Positions 46,556 through 56,402 of a stretch of DNA of 64,000 nucleotides are shown one piece after another (within the stretch, counting starts at the first letter, position 1; each line of letters starts with the position of its first letter). Source of the stretch: Hyperoodon ampullatus (lineage: Eukaryota; Chordata; Mammalia; Artiodactyla; Ziphiidae); the NCBI GenBank assembly GCA_949752795.1, contig OX457059.1, forward strand, positions 174,108,242 through 174,172,241, in the 5' to 3' direction. The notes below the pieces were generated by a model that saw only the letters and a program-made list of their open reading frames with translations, made no database searches and was not told the DNA's origin. The translations under genes were made by a program, and so were the position numbers.

Positions 46556-46790
46556 AGATAGTAGGTAGGTAAGTAGATAGATAGATCATCTACTTATTTA
46601 TTATCTACCTGTCTATCTATTAACTACCTATTTATCTATCTGTCTGTCTATCTTATTATCTATCTCTCTATTATCTATCATTAGATAGATCATCTACTTA
46701 ACTATTATCTACCTATCTATCTCATTATCAATCTCTCTGTTATCTATATATCTATCTCTCTATATCCAGTTATCTACACATAACTATGTC
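46556..46790. repeat. GATA/TATC compound microsatellite with strand switch
   Basis: Starts as GTAGGTAG/GATAGATA on the plus strand and switches at 46583-46595 to TATC/CTAT units. The segment AGATCATCTACTTA occurs at 46583 and again at 46687, a 104-bp higher-order period. Confidence 0.93.
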
Positions 46791-47157
46791 CACACATGCA
46801 CATACACAGAAATATTTTTTAGAGATTTATTTCAAGGGATCGGCTTCTGCAGTCCTTGGGGTTCCAAGTCTGAAATCTGTGGGGCAAGCCAGCAGCAAGG
46901 GCAGGCTGGAAACTCTTGGGCAGGAGCCAATGCTTTGGTCTTGAGGTGGACTCTCTTCTTCTCTGTGGAACCTCAGTTTTGGTCTTAGGGCCTTCCACTG
47001 ATTGGACGAGGCCCACCACCTCAGGGTGGGGCACCTCCCTCACTCGAGTCCACTGCTGCAGGAGCTGACACAGCTACCAGCAGCTTGGCACCCACACTAG
47101 GAGTAGTGTCTGGCTGGATAAGCCTGACCCAGGTGACACACACACTGACCATCGCAG

Positions 47158-49340
47158 GGGTCGCTGAGCTGAAGGACCCCTGGTGCAACTTTCCCTTTCT
47201 GTGGAGGTCCCACCCGTGATTTGTGGGACAGGCACTGCCCTCCCACCTCCTCCCCACACAGGGCAGATGGAGCTAGAGAAGGACACATCCTGAGGGCACA
47301 GGAGGGGCTCCACACGGTGTCTGCTCTGACTCACATGCCCTTCCAAACTCTGGGCAGGATGCCAGTCCTTCCATGATGGAGCCGCCCTCTTCAGCTGCAG
47401 GTGGAGCTGGTCGCGCATCACCTGGGCGGGCAGGGCAGACAGGATGAAGGGAAGGGAGGGGTTCGGAGGAAGGTGAGGAGGAGGGCGATCGTGAGGACCC
47501 TACTATCCTCTACCTGAAAGTAGGACAACAAGATGGGGGGAGAGAGCTGAGAAATGCACAGCGTAACCCCCAATGTCCCCACACATAGAACCACCCCCAA
47601 GGGCAACAGCATGGCAGACGAACAGATGTGCAGTCCAGCAACAGACCACCAGGAAGGGTCTGTGCTGTGGAGGGTGAGAGGCACACCTACTGCTAGCCTC
47701 ACACACGACAGCGCAGGGACTGGGCCACATGGCTGGGCGGCTGGAAGGGACACAGGGGATGCGGGGGGGGGGGGGTGGTAATGGTCGCAGGGGCGTCCAT
47801 TGGTTGTAAGAACCCATCCACCTTTTGGATCGTGCCCTTTTCTGTACACAGACATTCAGAGGAGATAGGACAGTGCTCACCCCAACCCGCACTGGAGTGC
47901 CTCAGAGTTTGAATCACCGAGGAACTAAATGTCACCACTTGGTCACCACATCTTCTTCACACGATGGTCACCAGGGTGGAGAGCGTCACCTCATTGCCAG
48001 GACAAGGAGGGAGAGGTCCACAGAAGGGTAACTCAGCCAGGCTCACGCGGTCGGGTGGTAAGTGCTGGAATCTGGTGAACTGAGGTCCTGGGTTTCACTC
48101 TTGGAGCAGCCCCCCATCCCCGCTGCACAGGGTCATGCCCCGCCCCAGGCACGAAGTCCCCCTGCACAGGGACCCCTCCCCCACCCGGCAAGGAATGGCG
48201 TGGAGGCTCAGCCAGGGTTTTGCACCCCTACCAGGATCTGCAAGGAATCTGAGCACTGAAACTATATCGTAAGCACTTTTCATAGTCATTTTGAAATAAG
48301 ATTTGATTCAAAAAAAAAAATCAAATGATCCAGAAATTTTATACACGTGATCCTGTGACTGAGACCTGAAACAGACATTCCAGGTGCAGAAAGCATCCCG
48401 GCTCTGGAATGCGGCTGAGCAGGTTTACCCCTAAGCAGGGTTGTGGCTCTAACAGGCTGCTAGTCAGCCTCTCACTCTGCAAACTGCGCTCTGGAGAGAG
48501 TGGCCACCTACACAACAGAGTCTGCGTTTGTGCAATGCCACAGGCAAAGAGCTGGAGAGGCAGCAGACTCAGAGGACCCGCAGCCTTCACGGAGGTCACT
48601 CTGTCTGTTGTCATGTGACGTCAGTACTTTAAAGTGCTGCCTGGTTCACGGCCTCAGGGCCCATCCATCACATCCCCGCTGAGCTGGTCGCTCTCCACGG
48701 ACTTGGACTCTGGGCCCAGCTTCCTCTCTTGCGCTGGGAGCCTGGCCAGGTCACAGCCTCTCAGAGTTTCGTCCTGTGTGTTCAAAAGGGACAGAAACCC
48801 CCCTTTGCTGGGTCCCTGAAAGCACTTATGCACTGTAAAGTGAGGTGCTGTGTGTCAGCATTCATTCCTTTTCCTGAACACACACAGTCATGTTTCTCAA
48901 AAGTGACGTTGATCCCTTTAGCAAATGCACAGTGTTTTGAGATCAAGAGTCCACACAGACACGGTGATAAATCCCTTCCTTGCGGCCGATGGGCCATGTA
49001 CGTGATGGTGAGCGTTGCCGTCATCGAGGGTGGGGCCTGGGCCACCCTGTAACCCTTGGTCTCCCCACCCACCTGTGCACCAGCTCCCCAGGTCCCAGCC
49101 AGATGGAGAGGCTCGGGTGTCTGTCGGAGGGTGGGCTTTGAAAAGTGAATTTTCATCCAACTCTGAAGCTTCCCTGCATCTTGAAATGGGGGCTCCATAG
49201 ATTCTTTCTTCAAATGTGCAGCGTTAATAATCATCCCAAATAGCCCACCAGTTCAACCACAGAGGTGTTTTGTTTGGTTTTTTTGCCCACTTTTAAACGG
49301 GCCTCTTTGTCTTTTATTGTTTTTATTTTGATTTGTAGGA
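47158..49340. other. Unannotated, GC-richer intergenic DNA
   Basis: Includes a 13-base G-run at 47763-47775. Overlapping frames on both strands at 47418-47892 (129-145 codons) have no domain. A MIR-like stretch at 48690-48860 is listed separately. No gene is supported. Confidence 0.45.
48690..48860 (+). repeat. MIR-like SINE
   Basis: CTTGGACTCTGGGCCCAGCT, CCTGGCCAGGTCACAGCCTC then CAGAGTTTCGTCCTGTGTGT follow the middle of a MIR in order, with strong decay. Confidence 0.5.
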
Positions 49341-49347
49341 GTGCTTT

Positions 49348-49620
49348 TTTAAATTAATTTTTTATTGAAGTATAGTTGAGTTACAATGTTGTGTTAATTT
49401 CTGCCATACAGCAAAGCGATTCAGTTATACATATATATACTTTTTGAATGTTCTGTTCCAATATGGTCTGTCATAGGATATTGAATACCGTTCTCCGTGC
49501 TCTACAGTTGTTTATCCATTCTCTCTATATAAAAGCTTACAGCCGCTAACCTCAACCCTCCGCTCCATCCCTCCTCCCACCCCCTCCCCCTTGGCAACCA
49601 CCAGTCTGTTCTAAACCACA
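49348..49620 (-). repeat. LINE-1 3' end, antisense
   Basis: TTTTTATTGAAGTATAGTTG, ACAATGTTGTGTTAATTTCT, GCAAAGCGATTCAGTTATAC and CCCTTGGCAACCACCAGTCT. This is the antisense 3' UTR only, with no ORF2. Its left end lies in a T-rich stretch. Confidence 0.92.
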
Positions 49621-50880
49621 GAGATATTTAACATCATGCAAGAAACTTCATGCCGGTGGACAAACGGGACCCACAGACAGCTCTGCAATCGGGCTGATTT
49701 CAGTCCAGCCCCTCAGAAGCTGGAAGAGGCTCCAAGCCAGCGGCTGAGGCCTGGGCATGTCGTGACAAGTTTGGAGCCTTTGTCCTTCACTAGTACCAGT
49801 CCCAGTGACAACAATAATACGCAGTCGACAATCTCCTGACATAATACGAAACTGCAGCCTCATCCGAGTGAAAACTGGGCTGAGATGTCTTTTGTTAGAA
49901 TTTACTATGCAAAATCCATTGGAAAATGGCAGTGAAAAAATTTTATTTCAACACACAATGTACAGATTGAGCCAAACTGTTGAAAGCGGGGGATGAGAAC
50001 AGCGGCAACTGGCAGGCGGACAGGGCGGCGACGTGTGCAAGGCTGCACCAGCCCATCCTTCTGTGTCCCGTCTCAATACCCAGTGATTTCCCCCTTTTCT
50101 TCAGCACTGCTTAGAAGAAACATTCATTGATCAAGGTGCATATTTAATTTTCCCCAACTCTGAAAAGCTTAAAACAAATGCTTGCCGGACAGAGAAAGTG
50201 GAGGCCAGGAAACGCAAATACACAGCGCACGGTGGGTTCAGCCAGAGTGCCACTGTTTACACATAAATTATAGCAAAACACTGCTGGCAGCACCCATGCT
50301 AACGGTGTCGGATTGCCACTGTGTGCCCAATTAAAAGGGTGTAAAATATCACAGTCATACCACACAGCACAATTATGCTCCTCCAAACTGACAGGGGAAA
50401 ATGAACAGTCAAGGAATTTGGAAGCGAAGGCAAACTCAAATGCAAACCTTGAGGCCTCAACTTTCTGGAAAGGAAATGAGCCAAATCCATCTTAAGAGAA
50501 TTATTAGGGCAAATTTCCAAAACACTAGCTTCAAACTCTCTATGACTGCTCAGACATATAAGGAACACTTAGGTTTCAACCAAAAATAAGGATGTATTTC
50601 CAGGGTGATGGCACTCAAAGCACTTAGATTAATGTAACAAAAAAGTGAATTTCAGATTTTCTCTAAATTTTAAAGATGTAGTGAAGGTCTGAGGTTTTCC
50701 AATTTTCCTTAAGAAAACATAAGATGTTCTACTGTCTCCACCTTCATCTCAAAACCATCAGAGATGGTAGCCTTGAAACCTCAGCTGACCTGTTCCCTAC
50801 ATCAGGGATGCACACCCACCCCGCTCCCTGTCACAGGATCCACAGAAACTTCCTGATCCCAAAGGCTAGAGGTAGCAGTA
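49621..50880. other. Unannotated intergenic DNA
   Basis: No repeat or exon recognised. Frames are at most 89 codons. Confidence 0.45.
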
Positions 50881-50883
50881 TTT

Positions 50884-50907
50884 AAAAAAAAAAAAAAAAA
50901 AAAAAAA
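50884..50907. repeat. Poly-A tract
   Basis: An A-run of about 24 bases on the plus strand, lying at the 3' end of an antisense LINE-1, where a T-run would be expected. Confidence 0.9.
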
Positions 50908-52175
50908 GACTATTTTAGAGCAGTTTTAAGTTCATAATAAAATTTAGTGGAAGTACAAAGATTTCCCGTTATCTGCCACCCCCTCCATACACACAGCCTC
51001 CCCCATGATCAATATCCCCCATCGAGAGGAACTTTGTTAAAATCCATGAACTCACAGCAATGCATCATTACCACCCAGAGTCCATAGATCACAGTGGGGT
51101 TCACTCTTGGTGTTGTACGTTCTATGGCTTTGGACAGGCGTATAATGGAATGAATTCACCATTATAGTGTCATACAGAGCCGTTTCACTGTCCTAAAAAT
51201 CCTCTGTGATCCACCATTCATTCCTCCCTCCCTCCCACCAGTGATCTCCAGGAGGAGATCACTGATCTTTTTACTGTCTCCACAGCTTTGTCTTTTCCAG
51301 AATGTCACAGAGTTGGTGAATTAGTCAGGTCTCTCTAGAGAAGCAGAACCAGTAGGATGTGCATATATATTTATGGAGCAAGAGATTTAGTATAAAGAAT
51401 GGGCTCATGTGATCACAGAGGCTGAAAGTCCTAAGATCTGTCATCAGCTGGCTGGAGACCCAGGAGCACTAGTGGTGTAGCCCCTGTCCAAATGACAGAG
51501 GGATCCAGACCTAGGTAGAGCAGATATTTCAGTCAGAGTCTGAAGATGGGAAAAGACTAATGTCTCCCCTTAAGGCAGTCAGACAAGAGGAGTTTCCTCT
51601 CAGCTTTTTGTTCTATTCAGGTCTTCAACTGATTGGCTGAGACCCACCCACACTGGGGAGGGCAATCTGCTTTACTTGGTCCACAGTTCAAATGCTAACT
51701 CCATCCAGAAACACCCTCACTGACACACCCAGAATCATGTTTGGCCAAAAGTCTGGGCACCTCATGGCTCTCTCACGTTGACATATACAGGGCATCATAC
51801 AGGATGCAGACTTTGCAGACTGGCTTTCTTCACTGGGTAATGTGTGTTTACATTTCCTCCATGTCATTTCATGGCTAGAAAGATCATTTGTTTTTAGTGC
51901 TGAATAATATTCCATTGTATGGATGGACCACAGTTTATCCATTCACTGGAGGGCATCTTGGTTGCTTTCAAACCTTGGCAACGATGAGTATAGCTGTTAT
52001 AAACATCTGTGTGCAGATTTTTGTGTGGACGCAAGTTTTCAACTTATTTGGGTAAATCCCAAGGAGCATGGTGGCTGGGCTGGGTGGTAAGAGTGTGTTT
52101 GGTTTTGTAAGAAACCATCAAACCATCTTCCTGAGTGGCTGCCCCAACCTGCATTCCCACCGGCAGGCAGTGGTG
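50908..52175 (-). repeat. Old LINE-1 3' end, antisense, split by an MLT2-type LTR
   Basis: Left part to 51316: TTTTAGAGCAGTTTTAAGTT, CACCCAGAGTCCATAGATCA, ACTCTTGGTGTTGTACGTTC and TTTTTACTGTCTCCACAGCT. It resumes near 51790 with GCATCATACAGGATGCAGAC, then TTTTTAGTGCTGAATAATAT, CATTGTATGGATGGACCACA and TAAATCCCAAGGAGCATGGT. It decodes on the minus strand to decayed ORF2 C-terminal sequence. Confidence 0.88.
51317..51789 (-). repeat. MLT2-type LTR (ERVL), antisense, inside LINE-1
   Basis: GAATTAGTCAGGTCTCTCTA, GAAGCAGAACCAGTAGGATG, CTTCAACTGATTGGCTGAGA, GGGAGGGCAATCTGCTTTAC and TTTGGCCAAAAGTCTGGGCA mark a full antisense LTR. It interrupts the LINE-1, so it is the later insertion. It is a solo LTR, with no internal sequence at either side. 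Confidence 0.88.
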
Positions 52176-53325
52176 TCGTAGAAAGTACTTTCTCACGGAT
52201 CTGGCAGTATCCTTCCTGGAATCTTGTTTTCTGGCTTCACTTCCACATCTCCTCTTCTCCTCTGTCCACTCCGTAAAGGAGACACCTGCAGAGCTCTCCT
52301 CCCTCAAATCCTACCCAAGCCAGCCTTGGACATCCTCTCCCCGCTGTCCATCGTATGAAGCCCGGCACCATGGTCAGTGGGGCAGCAGTCCTAAGTCAGA
52401 GGAGCTGCCACACATCCCAGGCTCCTGGGCTCTCTGAGCTTCGGTGTCTGGAGATCCCATCCCACCTTACATGGAGAACCCCTCCTTCTCCCAACCCCCT
52501 CCCACATGCATTGATCCTCGGTCCCCTTTGTCTGCCCCGAGGACCAACTCCCCCTAGAGAAATAGCTTCCTGCACCCTCAGTCCTAAGGGTGGGAGAGAG
52601 CCAACCTCTGCCAGTGGGGTCTGCGGATGGTGAGGAAGTCTTCTCCCTGCCCATGTTGTCCCACATCCATGAGCTCTGGGAACAAGGCAGCAGCGAATCC
52701 CATCACGACCCCCATGAGGAGCTGTCAGGACCAGGGAACCCAAAGGAAGGGGGCCAAGTGAGCCGCCCACTCTGGTGACTCTGAAACAAGCCTCCCCGGT
52801 AGAAGTCAGAGCCCATCGCCCACAGGAAAGCCTGCGGGCTGGAGGAGGCAGGTTCCAGGCTTAGCCCCAAGGATGATCGCACGCTTTTGTTTGAAGTTGT
52901 GATTTATGATTATAAATTGATGACATTTACAGCAGAAATTTATATAATGTTTTGAAGTTCTCCATTTGATTCCTCAGGCACTTTATCATTTCCTTATCTC
53001 GGTAAGGCAGCTATTATTTGTCACAAGAAGCAGAAAATAGGAGGCGATGAATTCTGTAAACTCACACCAGAAATTAAACCCCAGGATGTGGACCTGAATC
53101 TGATGTGTTGAGAAGAGTCTGCCTCTGGAATCATACTTTGTTCCCTGATCGTATGGCATAAATGTCACCTTCCCAGAAAGACAACCCCATCCCCAGGTGC
53201 AGTCGATTCCCTTCATCATCACAGTCCTTTGCGTCTCCACACAGCTGTTTGCTGCTTGTCTTTTCATGGTCTGTCCATCTGTCTCTCTGCATCTGACTGT
53301 AACCAGCACTACTATTAGCAGTCAC
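52176..53325. other. Unannotated intergenic DNA
   Basis: No gene or confident repeat. A weak MIR/L2-like patch at 52975-53110 is not callable. Opposite-strand frames at 52391-52770 (91-124 codons) have no domain. Confidence 0.45.
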
Positions 53326-53331
53326 TGCAGC

Positions 53332-53450
53332 AATCTGACCAGGCAGGTATCACTATTGTCCTGTTTTGCAGGTGAGGAGACTGAGGCAGAGAGAGGTCAA
53401 GAGAATGTGTCCAGGTGAGGGAGAAGGCTGGGAGCTGAATGCTGGCCACT
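53332..53450 (-). repeat. MIR, antisense
   Basis: GTATCACTATTGTCCTGTTT, then GCAGGTGAGGAGACTGAGGC and AGAGAGGTCAAGAGAATGTG, ending with GGGAGCTGAATGCTGGCC. This is the standard antisense MIR core order. Confidence 0.85.
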
Positions 53451-55915
53451 GGGCTTGTGTCTGCCCAGAACCACAGCCATAAGCCCACTGTCTCCTCTGG
53501 GATTCAGGCTCTCCCCTACAAGGCATGCTCCACCAGGACGGGCCTGAGGTGTCCTCTGCCTCTGCTTTCCCAGACTTGCACTAGGACCACAAGGCGGGTG
53601 GGACACAGAAAGGCCATGAGTTCCCAGTGGGGCGAAGGGAAGGCAACTCCACTCCTCAGTAGTGGACAGGACCCACCAGGCAGTGATGGGGTTGCCCATG
53701 GATGCTGCTTGGAGATAACTTAAAAAGATGTTGCATCACCGGAAACGTTTTGCTTGGTGCTTCTGCTGTGCAGCACACGGAGAAATGGTCTATGGAACTG
53801 CATCTTCACTCTTCTGGAGGAGGGATACGTAAGTGCGTCTGCTGGAGGAACACACAGCCCTCCTCCTTTCCCCAAAACTGCATATGCTCAGTTGTCATGG
53901 AAATGAAACGCTTGTGGCTTCCTCCAGGACACCCGCGCGGTGGCGCCCAGCCTGGCCTGCGTTCACGTCCCCTCCAGCATGCGTATGGTTGTGCTACACA
54001 GGGAACAGGTGTGGGTGACATTTGGGAGAGTCTCTTTTCCAGTTCCCTGCCTCCTACCAGCCCTGGCAGACACGGCCTCGTGTCCGATGTCAATTCTTCA
54101 CTGACTGCCACTTCAGGGACATTTTCCAGGGCCCGTGCTTATCTCTACTTAAAGCTGCCGCGGGAGCCCAGCCTTGCGCTTCAGGGAAGAACGTGAAGCC
54201 CCCCGGGAGGGGCCAGGCAGGCAGCAAGGCCCGTCACGCAGCAGCTTCCGTCACTCGCAGTGAAACATCTTTGAATGAGGTTTAGGCATGTGGGAGCAGG
54301 GTGGGCACCCAGGGCCATCCACTGGCAGAACCCGTGCCGTGGCCACCTCTTCCCAGCACACACACCGTTCCAGCGGTTGTCCTTCTCCACTCTGGGTGCA
54401 GGGGACAGGCTGGGGGTGACCGAGACCTGGAAGATGTCCACAGACATCAGTCTGCCGACCTTTAAGAGCGACTTCCTGGCCATGTGGCCAGGACTGTCAA
54501 GGGATGGACCAGGCTGGATTTGGGGACCGTGCTCAATTACTGTCAGAACTTTTAACTTGACGGGTCCCTGGTTTTGGAGTAACAACTCTAAACTTTGCGT
54601 GGATCAGGGGCTGTTGGACTCGAGCCCCTTTGGGGCTAAAGAAATGCTTTTCAAAATGGTTCCTCTTCATGGACCCCATGTTACAGCCAATCCTTTGAAG
54701 TTTTGGCCTCTATAATCCTGGTCACCTCCCCAGAGTGCCCTGCCCTGACTAGAATATGACCCCATAGGAGGAACTGAGTGATTCCAGGGTGGAGGACATA
54801 GATGGACTCTGCCCATCTTCATGGGGTACTTCACGGGTCACCTCTCTCTCTTCCACTTTCCAGAAGAAATCTGCCACTTGTTTTAGGGTTTTCCTCAAGA
54901 AGGCGTAAATGTATTTCCTGCACAGTCAACTAAGAGACTGAAGCACACAAGTCTGGCACTTCATGATGAAAACTATATTTTGTAGTTAAGAAAACGGTTC
55001 TTCTTAAGCAGTAACCGAAGGGGTCCCTTCACAACTTAGAGCCCTTAAAGCACAACTGGGTCAGCACTTCTCAAAGTCTGTTCCCAGAACTCTGGCCCCA
55101 TGAACAACAGGTGCTCCATGAACAAAGTTCACTAATCAAATAACTTGGGAAACGTGGCATTCTGCTCCCCTGTCTTAGAAACCTGTGATGCCCATCAGTG
55201 CTGTGGGTGCTCGGAGAGTTCTGGGTGAAGGGGGAGTTTGTAAGCTAGTTTGACCCAAGGTTTCTATTTTTCATGGAAGATACAACAACACAGAATGATT
55301 CAAGGAAGACACAAATGACACTGAAGGCAGAACTGTGCCCCAAGCTAGTGAGTTTTGGTGGCGTTTCTTGTCTGTAGGCAGGATCACAGGGCGGTCATTT
55401 TACATGGATTCCTACAGAGTTCCAGCCAGAACAGCTCAGCCCATGGTCATCCTCCGGCCTCCTGGGTCTCCCTCCAGGGACCACTCTGTGCGGCCCTCCA
55501 TGTGGACACGGCCGCGCTGCCCATCCTCTCCCCGTGGGCAGCTCCTTCCCCTGCCTTCTGTTGCTGGAAGCTTCACTATAGTTGCAGACGTGGCCGATGA
55601 GCTGAGAAAGTGTGTCTGTACTTCCTTTTCAAATGGAGTTTTATGGGCAGGTCGTGGAGCCAGCAAAGGACAGCCAAGGGGCTGGCAGCTCCAGTGACGT
55701 CAATCAGTGGAAAACCAGGGACTTTGTCTTCCAGCCACACAGGTTGGGATGCTGTGGTCATTCGCTGGGACTCACCTGTGGGCCAGTAGGCACGCTGCTT
55801 GTAGGCATCTTCCCCAGGAAGCTTCTATCACCAAACAGCCTGTGTGTCTGAAATTACAGAAGGAAGTTCTGACATCAAAACACAACTATAAAACCCCTGG
55901 AAGAAGGACCCGAAT
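53451..55915. other. Unannotated intergenic DNA
   Basis: GC-richer at 53900-54450 and 55430-55600. Frames of up to 164 codons (53702-54196, plus) overlap others on both strands and carry no domain. A TCAGCACTTCTCAAAGTCTG stretch at 55060 resembles the end of a hAT-type DNA element but is too decayed to call. Confidence 0.45.
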
Positions 55916-55919
55916 GTCC

Positions 55920-56402
55920 ATCAATGCACCAGTTTTCTGGAAGAAAAGTCCTTTGTGTTGCCCTGCCTGTCTCCTGGGCCTCCAGCCTGTAGATGGCAGA
56001 TTGTGGGACTTTTCAGTCTCCATAATTTCTTGATCCAATTCCTTATGATAAGTTTCTATATTTATATCACCTATATCTGTACCTATATCTATATCTACAT
56101 TTATACCTGTATCTGATGTATATCTGTATGTATATCTACATCTGTACCTATAGTATCTGTATCTGCATCTATATCTATGCCTATATCTAATCTACTTCTA
56201 TATCTATATCTGTATCTATACCTATATCTAATCTATATCTGTACCTATATCTATATCTGTACCTATAGTATCTGTATCTGCATCTATATCTATGCTTATA
56301 TCTAATCTATTTCTATATCTATATCTGTATCTATACCTATATCTAATCTATATCTGTATCCACATCTACAGCCTCTGTTTCTCTAGAGAAGCCTGACACA
56401 CA
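55920..56402 (+). repeat. MLT2-type LTR 3' end, sense, with expanded tail
   Basis: TCTCCTGGGCCTCCAGCCTG, GATTGTGGGACTTTTCAGTC, CTCCATAATTTCTTGATCCA and ATTCCTTATGATAAGTTTCT lead into a long TATC array. This is followed by the LTR end CTCTGTTTCTCTAGAGAAGC, CTGACACA at 56370-56401. Only the 3' part is recognised. Confidence 0.6.
56055..56365. repeat. (TATCTA/TATCTG)n satellite with 115-bp higher-order period
   Basis: Units are TATC, TATCTG, TACC and TATAC. The marker GTACCTATAGTATCTGTATC occurs at 56144 and 56259, giving a 115-bp period for nearly two copies. The array sits in the AT-rich end of an MLT2-type LTR. Confidence 0.95.

Larger units (their letters stand above)
46036..47157 (-). repeat. 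MLT2-type LTR (ERVL), antisense, expanded and interrupted
   Basis: The left end TTAGTCAGCCGTGTATCATC, then CAGGGAAACAGGACCACTAG, is the antisense 3' end of an MLT2-type LTR. The AT-rich tail region has grown into a GATA/TATC array and received copy B of the unassigned repeat (46104-46555). The LTR body resumes near 46808 (AAATATTTTTTAGAGATTTA) and continues through CTTCCACTGATTGGACGAGG to about 47157 (ACACACACTGACCATCGC). No retroviral coding sequence is present. Confidence 0.8.

Noticed and set aside
53702..54196. 164-codon plus-strand frame and overlapping frames
   Set aside because: GC-richer sequence, open on both strands, no recognised domain and no exon pattern.
55060..55190. Possible hAT-type DNA transposon end (CTTCTCAAAGTCTGTTCCC)
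   Set aside because: Only one short end-like motif is seen; no matching inverted end or 8-bp duplication was found.
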